A stretch of 64,000 bases of DNA from Citrus sinensis (Eukaryota > Streptophyta > Magnoliopsida > Sapindales > Rutaceae). Below the pieces are notes generated by a model. The model worked only from the letters and a program-made list of their open reading frames with translations, had not been told where the DNA came from and ran no database searches. Shown here in pieces: positions 1 through 12,239 of the stretch. A program made the translations under genes and the position numbers. Location: the NCBI RefSeq assembly GCF_022201045.2, contig NC_068560.1, positions 30,211,501 through 30,275,500 of the forward strand. The letters run 5' to 3'. How positions within the stretch are numbered: the first letter of the stretch is position 1; each line of letters starts with the position of its first letter.

Positions 1-579
1 ATCTCATATTTGGATAGCTCAAACTCAGATATTTAAGACCTATTCAAACTTTTATCAAATCTCTTTCAGCTTGGGCAATAGCTATAACCAAAAATATTAA
101 CAGCAAGCAAATTCCAATATTTTAGACAAGCTCATGCTTCATATTCTCATCCATGAGCACAAGCAAAGCATAAATATATCTCTTACACCAATACCATCAC
201 AGATAATTTGTAAAGTGTGATAATCAAGATGAGGTGTGTAAGAAGCTTCCAATCTTGCCTAGTCCATTATTCATACAGTTATCTATCAAATTATCTGCAA
301 GCTTAAGAGATATAAGAGTCTAAACCCTGACCAATTTTCCATTATAATGTAGTCAACTGCCTAAAGAGGCCAACTACCATACATTCCAGCTGAGTTGCTA
401 GTAGTTTGGAGGGAAGAAAAAGAAAAAGAATATTATGAAATTTTTAAGTTGATTCAGCTCGGTATGCAACTAATAGATAATTTAAAAAAAAAAAATTGAC
501 CTTGAGACAGAACAGCTATAACATAAATCAGAGAGATGAAATCTGAACAAGGCATATTAGGGAAGAAGTATAAACATAC
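1..579 (-). other. Intronic sequence of the IFRD gene
   Basis: This lies 3' of the last visible IFRD exon, which ends with a GT donor at 579-578. No coding segment matching the expected IFRD C-terminus was seen on the minus strand, so it is most likely intron. Confidence 0.5.
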
Positions 580-3117
580 CTTGTCTGTACTAGATACATG
601 ATGTTCAGCAACTGAAAGATACTTTCTTTTAGGAGTGAATCCAAAGACATCATGCAGGAATTCATTTTCCTGTTGGATCAAACAGAAATAAATTTTGATG
701 ATATTAGCGATAGCCAAAATGAAGCATTTATCATTGCTAATGGGAGTGGAGTTTTGAAAGTGAACCCATAAAGAAGATAACTCACCTGCATGTGCTTCAC
801 AAACCCTCCACCAAGAAAGTGCTTCAGAAAGTTCAGCTGTTATAAAATAATTGTTAGCAAGACCTCAAACGTTGCTAAGATTCATAAAACACTGCATGAA
901 AAGGGGAAAGGGAGGGGGGAGAAGGGAGAGAAAAAAAAAAGGAGGCTATGATCAAGAGTAAAGCCGGAAGAAAAACCTGTATCAGTTGAGACCAATTTGA
1001 AGTCTTAAGGGATTCGCCACCAATCTTTGTTGAGGTTTCAGGACAATAACCATACTAAACAAGAAAGTGGAATCACTAAGAAGAGGTCCAGAGGCAATCG
1101 GAATTTCATACTAGCTTGATATCCAAGAGAGAAATCACAATAAAAAATAAGATGATACCTCAAGGAACTCCAAAATATCCTTAAACAAGTTCCGCTGGCT
1201 GGTAAGATCTTTCTTTGCAGAACCTTTACCACCTGCTTCCACAGAAAGGTTTCTGACCTGATTCAGGATTTTTCCCTTCAATCCTTGTAAATGTATATAT
1301 TCTTCCCGAGAACCATCATTAGAGCCCTTAGCTTCAGAAGAGAACTTCTCTAGACTTCCTGTCTCAAGAATTAGTGCCAATGCTTCGCCAGCAGCAATGC
1401 GTATGGATCGGTCATCCTTGTCTAGCAGAGTAGAAAAATATGAAATGGACCTGCATGATTTTTCAAAATATAAGTTTGCTTTTCTTTGTCCAAACATTCC
1501 AGCACCAAATTCTGGCTCCAGAACCTAATAATATCTATCTGCCTCTTCAAGTTCAATATCAGACAAAGTTCTAGTACCAACTTAAAGACATTAATATAAA
1601 ACCATGCATCAATTGATAGAGCAAAGAGGCAGAGAAGAACAAAGGGTTACTTACTGCTGCCACTTTTTGGAATCAAGTGAACATCCGTCCATTGTTGTGA
1701 GAAGAAATGACCAAGCAGACACCATCGCTGTTATAATAGGTGCTGAAGGTCTGGCCGCAACTACCTATAATGGAACAACATGATTAATAGTTTCCCATAA
1801 GCCCACAATCATCAAAAAATGAACTGCAAACAACGGTACCATATCAAACGTAAGAAACCAAGCAACGAAACATACGTTGGAACCCAGCTTTGGATGAACA
1901 ATTTGCCACATAATTTGCATTGTTCTTTCTGTTTCCTCTGGATCATTTCCACCAACAAAGGTAATGACAGCCAAACACTCCAACAGCTGAAATCATAAAC
2001 CACATTTTGAATAAATATGGGGTGAGAATTACCATGCATAAAAGTAGCATGTGAAATTCATAAAAAAGCCTTGCTATTAGCAAGCAGTTGAATCTAGACC
2101 TACTGAGATGTCAACATGATACATACCGATGCTATCTTTGAGGAGTCAAACCCTGATTTTAGTGCCTGGGAAATAGGGGCTACTGATTCTTCCAAAATTT
2201 CACGAGAATTCTCCCCATAACCAACAGTCAAAGCCAACAGGCCTGAAGAAAGATAAGTTGTTACATAAAAGCAACTTGGATTAAGCAAAAATATCAAGAA
2301 GGCTTAAAAGCTAACCAATGGCATGGGATGCTAAAGCTATCTCTCTACTAGATCCTCGTTTGATTGAACTCAGACATTGGTGGAGTAAAGTAGCAAATCT
2401 ACGCAGAACACAACAAAATATGCGTGAGAATCTAAACCAACATTGATGTACCAGAATTTATAAACTGAATATAATAATTGAAAAGAAATAAAACGGCATT
2501 GAATTTCGAATCGGATTTTATAAAATAACATTCATATCAAATTCTAATAAGATTGCAAAACTTACTTCTTTTCAACAAATTGATGCTGCAGGGTGTTATT
2601 GAAGGCCTCAATAATTGATGACAAAGCTTTCTCTCTTGTGGATCCCCTATATCCAATCAACATTAAAGTAAAAACAAAGCATAGCATAGCACAGCGTATC
2701 TCAATTTTACCTAATAATATCTGCAAAATTAAGAGAAAGAAATATGCACCTTTTCTCATACAAAGCATCTAAGGCTTCGTCCAACAAAGTGTCTTTCTCA
2801 AGCTGGACTTCTTCAGTACCGGACACCGACATACGATCGGACCTCATCGTCGACGTCGAACTAACACTACTATTATCATCGTCGCTATCTAACATCGCCG
2901 CATTTTTACGCTGCGAACTACCTGCGCCATTGAATTAAATTATTCAGCTCAATTAATTCATTAATCGATTACAAATTGTTAAATTAAATTAAATAACAGC
3001 ACAAATTAAGAAATCTTGTACGAAGAACCCTAATTAATAAAACGTAGGAATTAAATTAGCAAATAAATTTCAATCAAAAAGACAAAATAAGACGAGAGAG
3101 AACTCACGCTTTCCCAT
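580..3117 (-). CDS. Interferon-related developmental regulator (IFRD) family protein, partial (3' exons off the left edge)
   Basis: Eleven exons can be joined in frame on the minus strand: 3108-3117, 2750-2921, 2566-2646, 2316-2398, 2127-2242, 1876-1986, 1655-1764, 1159-1450, 977-1024, 786-836 and 580-669, giving about 388 residues. All introns read GT..AG. The start is the 10-nt exon ATGGGAAAGC, which splices to a Ser/Asp-rich N-terminus (MGKRSSQRKNAAMLDSDDD). The middle is alpha-helical, ARM-like IFRD sequence (for example LLDKDDRSIRIAAGEALAL). The end carries the family's conserved C-terminal block (LNFLKHFLGGGFVKHMQ, then ENEFLHDVFGFTPKRKYLSV). The usual tail after STDK was not found in 1-579, so the last exon or exons lie outside the window. 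The mammalian relative IFRD1/TIS7 is a transcriptional co-regulator; the plant proteins are little studied. The acceptor of the 977-1024 exon is the least certain junction. Confidence 0.9.
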
Positions 3118-4063
3118 CGGTGGCGGCTGCTCAGTCCTTCGATGGATGGATATTTTTTTTTTTTTTGGTTGTCAGAAAAAGTTAAAACGTTGACTGAGAA
3201 ACTGAGAATGAAAAGAATCCGAAAACAAAACAGAACCTAAATTTATTGAAATGACGGAGGAATACAAAATCAACAACAACAATGAAAGTGAATCGGAGGA
3301 GGATAAAGCCATTAAAATCTTTATAGAATAGAACGGAATCAGCTAAAACGAAAGTTGAGGTGAAAAAAAAATAGGGAGGCTTAAAAATGAGGAGATCACA
3401 GGCGGCGAGGTTACGAGCGAGGAGAATTATTCATATTGGGTGGTATGGAATATTCGGTGAACGTGTGAAGGGGCACAACTAAATCAGTTGTGTGTCTACT
3501 ACGTGGACAATTCAAGGCCGTTGATTGTTTGTCAGAGGAGATTTGAGGGGCCAGTTGGTTGGGTGAAGGAGAGCCGCGAGTAAAGCGGGCAAAAACAAAT
3601 GGCACGAGGAAGTAGGGTTGGCTGGTTCGCTGATTTTTAGGATGTGCGAGAAATCGGGTGCCGTGACGCAGTTATAGACTGACTAATATGGACTTGTGAT
3701 GTGTGACTGCAAATTGTGGTAACATGCTTTGAAGGATGTAGAAAGTTTCGATACTTCCGGTTGTTTCTGATTGTATTCAAAGATTCAGGAACGATCTATT
3801 AGTCAACGGTGACCTTTTGTTTAATTTACATTTTAAGGATTTTTTTTTTGTATTACATATATTTCATGAGATCTCATGCGTCAGATTTCTTTTCATTTTT
3901 AAAGTGAATTTGTGAGTACTGATGTGGCAATTTTCGACGTTTTTGATTTGTTGCGGGCAAGCAAAAGGTGTTACTAATGTGACGCATGGCGTGAGGACTG
4001 AGGATAATGGGCGCGAGAAGAGTGAGTTATTATTATTCAAAGCACGGCCCTTTCAAAAAATAA
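3118..4063. other. Upstream region of the IFRD gene, no gene seen
   Basis: This holds the 5' UTR and promoter of the minus-strand IFRD gene. There are poly-A/T runs near 3150-3170 and 3840. The short open frames have no recognisable product. Confidence 0.4.
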
Positions 4064-4526
4064 TAAAATTAAGGGTTAATTTTGTTCTGCCCCCAAATGT
4101 TTTAACATTTTTCGTCATGCACCTATATGTTTCGAAAATACTCACTCCACACCCAATTTCGTTAATTTGACCGTTATGTTTAACGGAGCTATTTGAAATT
4201 TAAGTAAATATGCGAAATACCCCTTATCTTGAATTAGAGAAAAATAAAATGAGATAAAATGTTAATTTAATAATTAATGTTTACATTAAAAAATTTTATT
4301 TAAAGGTAATTAATAATAATTCCATCAATTAAATTATCAAATAAATTTAATTTATCATCATCAAATAATATTTAGGATATGAATTTCTAAATTTACCCTT
4401 TGACCGTTAGAATAAACGGTCAAAATAACGAAATTGGATGTGAAGTGAGTATTTTTGAAACATATAAGTGCGTGGTAAAAAATGTTGAAACATTTGGAGG
4501 CAGGACAAAATTAACCCTAAAATTAA
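4064..4526. mobile_element. Mutator-like MITE with ~110-bp terminal inverted repeats and 9-bp target duplication
   Basis: The element spans 4073-4517 (445 bp). It opens with GGGTTAATTTTGTTCTGCC and closes with the near-perfect reverse complement. The inverted similarity extends about 110 bp inward on both sides, through the CCAATTTCGTTA and GACCGTT blocks. It is flanked by an exact 9-bp direct repeat, TAAAATTAA, at 4064-4072 and 4518-4526. Long inverted repeats plus a 9-bp duplication are characteristic of Mutator-like elements. The AT-rich core (about 4200-4380) has no transposase, so it is non-autonomous. Confidence 0.88.
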
Positions 4527-5289
4527 CCCCAACTGGTTGGTCCTACAGATTCAATTTCACGCACAAAAATGAACGAGCAGCCATTAGCTGTCAAGCTCAT
4601 CAGTTGCACTTGCATATGACTTTAAGAGTTTGTCGGTACGTTTCCAAAGCGTTTTATTGGACCGCAACATGTGGAAAAGCCCAGAAGAAGAAGTGCGGAC
4701 CTTTTGACACCCCCCACTAAAATCCTTGGAGTATCCTTTTTAAAGGGAGAAAATTATGGTGTAACGGTAGTATGGTATTATTGTTATACCGTAGTTGAAT
4801 TTTTTTAAAAATATTCATAAATTTGATAAAATATAAATTCGTATACTGAAATTAACTATCTTCCTTTAAAAATTCACTCGAAAAGTGTATTTATTTTAAA
4901 TTTTAATTATAAATTCATACAAATCTAAAATATTGATTTTTTTTCTAATTATAAAATTTATATCTTCAAAACTTTTAAATCTTATAATTTTCTCCCCAGA
5001 AAAAGTTTTTCAATTTTATACACACACACACATACATATACATATAAATTTTGAAATGCGATGAGTGTAAAGATTTTGTTAAAAAATTAATTAATTTAAG
5101 TACTTGATTGAATTTTCATTAAAAAGGTGAATTAATTTACCTTTGATTATTTAGGTAATTTTAACTAAAAGGAAAGAATGTTGAGGGGTGTCAAACGAAG
5201 TCATCATCATCTTTGAAGTGGAGGTTTGGGCCTTAATGGATTTTCTTTTTTGGGACGAACAAGCAACATCAACCACAACATACATAAAA

Positions 5290-5545
5290 AAAGCACTCGG
5301 CATTTAGTCGAGTGATTAAAGCAGTTATTCGACCTCTATGAAAGTATTACAAGAATTTCAATTCTTCATCAATTATTAATAATTGAATGGAAGTAGTTTT
5401 CTCTCTCATTAAATGTGAGTGTTGTAGACATTTCTCGAATATTAGAGGTGACAAAAATTTGATTTACACTAATCTTATGTAATATGAGTTATTTTCTAAT
5501 TATAATATCAGTGTAAAAAAAAAAAGAAAAAAAAAAAGAGTACCA
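5290..5545 (+). repeat. Degraded tRNA-derived SINE
   Basis: A tRNA-like A-box region (GGCATTTAGTCGAGTGATTAAAG) near 5299-5321 is followed by a body that ends ATATCAGTGTAA and an A-rich tail at about 5514-5540. The 3' end matches the SINE copy at 10812-11159 (ATATCAGTGTAA), so I place it in the same family. The B box is degraded and no clear target duplication was found. Confidence 0.5.
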
Positions 5546-8500
5546 TAACATGCTGGTTAAGCCCACCAGAACAGAAATGAACATTACAGTAATTCCATAT
5601 GATGCCTTTGCCGGTTTTGCCACCATCTAATGAGTTTAAAGCAATATTTACAGTCAGACAAATATATCTCACACGACTTTTGAGTCGTTTCCTTTTTAAT
5701 AAATTCTGAGTCTAAAGTGAATCTCACAGTCGTTATAATTATTTATGCTAGATAACTAAATAAGGAAAAAGATACATACTGAAGTTTTACTAATCCGTGG
5801 AACGAGGGGAATTCAGTAATTGAGTAGCCTTCTTTCTTCTAGCTTTTTTTTTTCTAATCTCCGCATCTTTCCTCTTTCTGTTTCCTCTTCCCTTCTACCA
5901 TACGGTCATGTTTGAAACACACAGCCTCTGTTGAAACTTCCCTGTAGCAAAAGCTTTCATTTGCCACATTACATAAATAGATAGCAGTCAAAATTATTTT
6001 TCTTTCTTTTTGGGGAAAAAAAAGGAAAAAAACAACAACACCACTAGCATGTGTCTAGGACACGAGGTTGTTACGTTGGTTCAATACCTGCAAGAAAGGT
6101 CGCGACATGTATACGCAGATGGACCGAACAGCTCAGCTGGGACGGATTCATTATATACAAAAAATCCTTTGAAAATCAACAATATCAGCACCATCATCAG
6201 AAAAATAGAGCCGCTTCCAAAATTCATTTCTATGTTAAATTAATGTCATTTGCTAACCTGCTGATTTTGCTTTATTCTATGAAATGGTCACCCACTTGAC
6301 ATTGATCGTCTTATAAAAGACCAAGAAACAGTATACCCCGTCATAGATTGCAACGGCGTATCACCTAATGCTTCTTTTAAAAAAAACAAACTAAAGGCTT
6401 TGTCTCTTCCCCCCAAATGGCACCAAGCCCAGCAGCCGGCAGCAAAGTGGAGACTCCTATAGACGAAGGCCTCGTGTTGATTACTGGGCCGAATCCGGAT
6501 GAGTCCCAAACGAATCTATGGATCTAAACTATGCCCATGCCAAAGTGGCCTCTTACCAATTTTCAGATGCTTACGTCTGGCTGTTTGTTTTTTGTCCCTT
6601 AATTCAATCATCAGCGGCAAAGTTTGGATGAATTGATGGGGTTTATCAACGATGCGCGTTAAGTGGAAGTGGATTACCTTTTCTTTTTTCTTTTGCTTCA
6701 ATAAAATGAGGCATTCATTCTTTGCTGGAAGCTTTACTCTTGACCAAAATCCCATACATGGCGCGGTTAGTTAATATTCTAATTATATCTGTCTTAACAG
6801 ATACCAGTATTGTGGTGCTGTGAAATAGAAGCTTTGGTTGTTAAGGAAAAAAAAATTACAAATGCTTAACAAACAACATTAATTGTTGAGTAAACGTTAT
6901 TTTTTTTTTGAATTATATAAAACTATTTCTCAGCTCGTATTTCATGAGATTACTATATTGGTATTTACAATTAGATAATTATTAGAATTAGATTTATAAA
7001 TTTTATATAGCACTGCCTAAATTTTTTCATCTCTACTATTCAAAGGAGGTTTACTCCACTCATGTTTCGAAAGGGAGAATACTACCTTCACTCAAATTGA
7101 AAAAGAAAATTAAGCCTCACAATGACTTGTGAAACTATAACAAAGTCAAATTGTAAATATTTATAGTCAAACATTTTAGTAGTTTGGTTCTAGTTGCCAC
7201 CTGAATTCTTCGAAGGTCACAAGATACACAGGTCTTTTTTTTGTGCTTTTTCAAAATAATAGAAAATTATATTAGAGTCAGGTCTATACCGACTGTATTA
7301 TTAAGCAATTGAAGATACTGCCCGGCAATATAAACAAACAAGAGCCCGTGATAGCATAATTACAGAAGCTTAAGAGGTAAGTTTCTTTTATCTCTACAAT
7401 TCTATGAACTACTGTGGTTAAATTTCGTCCGAAGATTGTCACAAACTACGTGTTTATATCTGGTGCAAAAAGTCCAAAACCGAAAACACAGTCGGCATCA
7501 TGTATAGGCCAATTTTATTTGTTGGAATTGGACTTAAAAAGCCCACCTAAACAAAAATTAAGGCTGTCTTTAAACTTCAGTCTCCACGTACACAAGAGGA
7601 AGAGGGCATGTGAGCTCACTGCCCGGTGGGCTTTGGAAGTAGGAAGTTTGAACTGGAATCGGCAAGCAGTCAACACATTGGGAGTCCCAACTCTCCTAAT
7701 ACCCCTTTTCTCATTGACTCCCTGTGAAGATTAGCGGCAACTTTTGTTGAAAGAGATGGCATGAGAGTTTGTGTGGGTGAGTCCTGTGTTCTGTTTTCTG
7801 GGTGGGTGGGGTATGTATAACAACGAGCCTTTATATTTTTTGTCGGAAATTTATGCGTCACCAACCAATAATCATGTATGCAATGCCACTGCATCATATT
7901 TTGGTGACTTCCAGGCAACATTATTTTGGCGTATTGGGTGTTATTTCCTCCCTGACGCCGCTATCAGTTTATTGAATCCCAAATAATTTATTGACCAACC
8001 TCCTCAGTAATTTTTCTTTAACGTCCTTTTTATTTGGGATAAATTTCCCATTATCCTATTCATGAAATAATAATCTTAAAATTATTTTTTAAATTATTAG
8101 TAATTTTAATTTATTTTTATTTTTATTTAAAAGATAAGAAAAAAATAAAATGGATTGATAAATAAATTTTTATCTTCTTTACAAAAATAAAAAATAAGTT
8201 GAGATTTACAATAATTTAGAGATATTTTAAAGATTCGTCATTTCCTTGTAAGTAATCCAAAATTAATCCTTTTATTTGTTTTTTTTTTTCGGTTTGAGTG
8301 GATAGGAAAGATGATTGATCATGTGCTTTAAGTTATGTGAAAGATCCTTCTCAAATCTCAGTCAAGTTTATAATGTTGTGTACATATCCATATAGTATGA
8401 ACTTGCGTGCGGATTGATTTTCTTTTTCTTTTTCTTTTTTTGGGTTCTATTTCAGCATGTGAATAATTTAAGTTCTATCAAATTAATATGTGTGAATTTG

Positions 8501-10799
8501 GTTGAAAGGCTCAGATAAAATTATGGATAAGCAATTCAAATGCTATCCTGTTGCTCTACCCCTCTGACCAATTTTATACATATAGATAGTGACCTTAAAA
8601 AAAAAAAATAGAGATGTAAGAAATTCATTTCATCATGAAGAGTGAAATAGGAGAGCTAGAAAAGCCATTATATCGCTAAGTTAAAACATGAATGAGGCTA
8701 CAAACGCTAAACTTATCTCACAGAGTGCACTCTAAATTAGATGAAATTCATTGTATGGGTGTGGAATATAGCGCAGAAATTTCTTTAAAAAATAAGAATC
8801 CAGTTAATGGAGCTTGCATCGCATATAATCTCATCATTTGTTGATGTATTTTTAGTTCATGAACTACTCTTAATTGATGTATGAATCTTTTTGTATTAAT
8901 ATTATTTGTGTAAACAAATAATGTGGGTCCACTCATGTATAATTTAAGTTTTGAGACTATATAAAAATTTATAGTACTGCTATTTGAACAACAGCAAGAT
9001 AGAAATATGGGTACTGTTTATGCTAAAATGTTACGACATCTTTGTTTATATTGTAGTACCATCGTTTATGTCTTCCTACCGTCTCACTATTATTCAAATG
9101 GTATTTTCTAAAAGTTTCTACACAAATAAGGTCCATTCAACCTTTGCGCAATCATTGAGAAAGTAAAGCAAAATGTCTTTTCAAATTGGTCCATACTTTT
9201 TTGATTTGGATCATTCGATGATAAGAGCTCTTTACAAATTAACCTCACCATATAATGTGTGTGTGTAAAATGATTGTTGAGGACAAAATTCAAGTAAAAT
9301 ATAAAAAAAATACAGGTAAATGTATTGAATTTTTTGTAGTTTATTGGCATTCTCACTTTGTTAAAAGTGAGGATGTCCTCGCTAAAGAATGATCTATATT
9401 AACTATTCACTAAAGAATGATCTATATATATGTAAAGTCATTCTCTTGTGAGGGTCGTTTTACTAAAATGAAAATGTCATTAAAATAAAAAAAAAATACA
9501 TATTTTAAAACATTAAATTTTTTTTATAGTATATTGAATCTGTATTTTTTTGTTTGTTAATACCATCCATTAAAGTGAGAATACTCTCACTAGAATATGT
9601 GTGTATGTGTATACATCCATTAATTATTTTTTTTTACAAGTATATTGAATCTGTATTTTTTTCATTTATTAATACCATCCATTAAAGTGAGATACTCCCA
9701 CTAGAATATGTGTGTGCGCATAAAAGAGACCTTCTCGTGGGTCATTTCACATATGCACGCATGCTGGTTACTGCTAGAAATGAAAACAACACCAGCATAT
9801 TTTCTGCTCATGGACATGGTGCCCACATGAAACCACTTACCACTTCATATTAATTAACAGGCGATGAGCTTTGAGTGAGTGTTGCCCTTAATATATCATA
9901 TTGCGCGACACAACTGTAAGCCTGCAGCATATGCATGTTAATGAAGATTCTCGGTTTAATTATTTTGCCGCAGAGAAAGAAAATTAATTGAAATGACAAA
10001 CTTATAGCGTTTCTGCAATTTTCAGATAATCACACAGAATATTTTTTTATTATATAAATTAACCGTCTACTTGATTTATTAAGCACATTCTTGTTAATTT
10101 TCTTAAACTCTTTGTTCTACTATTTTATCTAATAACTTAATTTCAACCTTTATCACCAGGGATTTTTTTTTTTTAAATTAAAAAGAAAAAAACTTTTCAC
10201 AGTGGTGAAGGCAGCTGGCTAAATATATGCATACAAGAAAAAGAAAAATCTGCAATGTTAACTTGGAGGGTCGTGATAATTTAATTGGCCTTTCAGGTAG
10301 CAGATATTTTTTGAGCTACTGTGCTTCAGTGCTTTATAACCATGTAGTTCCTTTAATGCAGTTAAAGCGAGCTGGAAAACGATTAAACAAAGCTTAATTA
10401 ATAACTAAAAAGATTCCCTAAAGGTTATTTGCGGTGACATGAATAGATAAGACAAGAATAAAAATAATTTATCAACTTCTTTTCCTTTTCATATTATTTA
10501 AAATAAATTAAAGCTAATAAGAATTGTTTCTGTGTAATTTATATTGAGTGCAATTGCTCCCATTATCGAAAACCCAGAATGAAAGAGGTATGTGGGACAA
10601 TTAAACTAATAAAACTAGATTCCTAAAAATAATTAAGTAGAGATGGCATGAATAAAGAAGAAAGTGTTACGATAAGAAAATTACAATTAAATTTTTCTAG
10701 ACTTGCGCTACAACAAGGTTGCCATTAATTGCTAGCAGATGTGTTGGCTTTTGGATCTTGTGTCATCTTCTAATATTATATAAGAAAGGAGTTTCTAAA
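5546..10799. other. 5.2 kb intergenic DNA without a recognisable gene
   Basis: This is AT-rich sequence with several short open frames (for example 7414-7734 plus and 6288-6509 minus) that have no recognised motif, no start context and no splice-consistent extension. A local repeat at 9530-9713 is listed separately. Confidence 0.5.
9530..9713. repeat. Imperfect tandem duplication (~75-bp unit, ~110-bp period)
   Basis: The unit beginning TATATTGAATCTGTATTTTT and running through ACCATCCATTAAAGTGAGA to CACTAGAATATGTGTGT occurs at about 9530-9604 and again at 9641-9713. A related, more diverged segment with a duplicated CACTAAAGAATGATCTATAT lies just upstream at 9380-9430. It may be the remains of a MITE. 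Confidence 0.65.
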
Positions 10800-11171
10800 T
10801 TCTAATGGCTTGCCACTTGGGCTTGTAGTCCAGTGGTGAATCATTGCCCTCAAAGTTAAGTATGATTATGAGGGCAATGGTTCGAGTCCCCACGGACTCA
10901 ACTTCCCTCAATTAAACATAATTATGTGGAGACTTCTTATAACATCTTTCTCCCTTACGAAATGTGAGTGGAGTATAGACATCCCTTCTCCGTGAGGAGT
11001 ATTTAGATATGCATGTACTTCATAGAATAAAAATGTAATAATATAAGTTCTATATATATATCTGATTGTAAATATCAGTGTAATGACCTGCTGTCATAGC
11101 AGTTGTATATATCTCTATGTAATACAGTAACCTGATGCTTAATCAGTTAAAAAAAAAAATTCTAATGACTT
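10800..11171 (+). mobile_element. tRNA-derived SINE with 12-bp target duplication
   Basis: The element spans about 10812-11159. The head resembles a tRNA gene: A box GGCTTGTAGTCCAGTGGTGA near 10820 and B box GGTTCGAGTCC near 10880. A tRNA-unrelated body containing ATATCAGTGTAA follows, then a poly-A tail at about 11149-11159. Flanking direct repeats TTCTAATGGCTT (10800-10811) and TTCTAATGACTT (11160-11171) differ at one base. Pol III boxes, an A-tail and a duplicated target together identify a retroposed SINE. Confidence 0.85.
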
Positions 11172-12239
11172 CAAAAGTATTGCATTTCCCCTGTCCCATT
11201 TCGCGTTCAACTATCTTAAAAGAAAAAAAAAACAACAACAATAATAATAAAAATAAAATAAACCTCTTTAATATAAAATTTTACCTCCTAATTATCTATT
11301 CTAAAAGAGGAACAAATAATTAGACGTTTAACATGGAAACATATGGGCTTTTAAATGCTATTCGTGCAATCGTTCCTCGAAATCATTTGAGTATTGCTAC
11401 ATAATATGTAGGATTTGAACTTCATAGTATTTTACAGACACTATTTAGTGTAGCAGTATTCAAATCTGGGACTCATTCGATCAATTTGCTTTGATTGATT
11501 CAAAACAATATACATTTGTTTATACATAATGTGACATCTCAGCTACCTAACAAGTGGGTGATAAGATATTTTAGTAAATGCACTTATAATTTGTGAAAAT
11601 TTAATATTCATTTTATGAATGGTACGTAATTTATGATGAAATTTTAAGACAAAATTTAAAATATTTGGCATTTATTATTCTTATTTTGGAGAATTCAATG
11701 GATCAGATTGGGTAAAAAATTTTGTTTCGAATTGCTAAACAAAACAACTATAATATACTTATAATGTAATGAGAAATTATATTTATATTTCAAATATAAT
11801 TAGAAGAAGTTAAAATGTCATACATGTGACACTATTTGAGTAGTTGTTGCATTAAATTCGAGTAAATTTACCTACGTCCTCTTATTACCATAACAGTTAC
11901 TTCACACACCCTAACCTATTTCATCCCATGTAAAAAATTCAAAATTAAAGAACTTTCTTTTTATCAAGTTGGTGTAAGAGGGAATTGATCCAATTATTTA
12001 TTGTTTCGAGAGCAAGAATTAAAACCAAGTAAGATTGGTATATTATATAGTATTAAAATTGATTATTTTATTTTACGAATATTGCAAAACAATTTCCACC
12101 ATAACCTGCATAATACATTAATTCTAGTAATTTTCACATTATAAAAGTTCATTCTCTTAAAATTAAGAAAAATGAAAGAAATAAAGAAGAAAAGAGAAGG
12201 AAGAGAGTGGGTGGATAAGGAGAAGACAAATTTCTCTCG
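11172..12239. other. Intergenic AT-rich DNA, no gene seen
   Basis: No open frame with recognisable content. A weak inverted similarity around 11390-11480 (TTTGAACTTC...ATTCAAATC) is too short to classify. Confidence 0.4.

Noticed and set aside
4400..4720. 106-codon plus-strand open frame
   Set aside because: It begins inside the right arm of the Mutator-like MITE and has no recognised domain.
7414..7734. 106-codon plus-strand frame, possible small protein
   Set aside because: No motif, no splice partners, and composition like the surrounding intergenic DNA.
10812..10900. Possible tRNA gene
   Set aside because: The A and B boxes belong to a SINE head: the cloverleaf is not complete, and the body, A-tail and target duplication show retroposition. 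No functional tRNA gene was recognised elsewhere.
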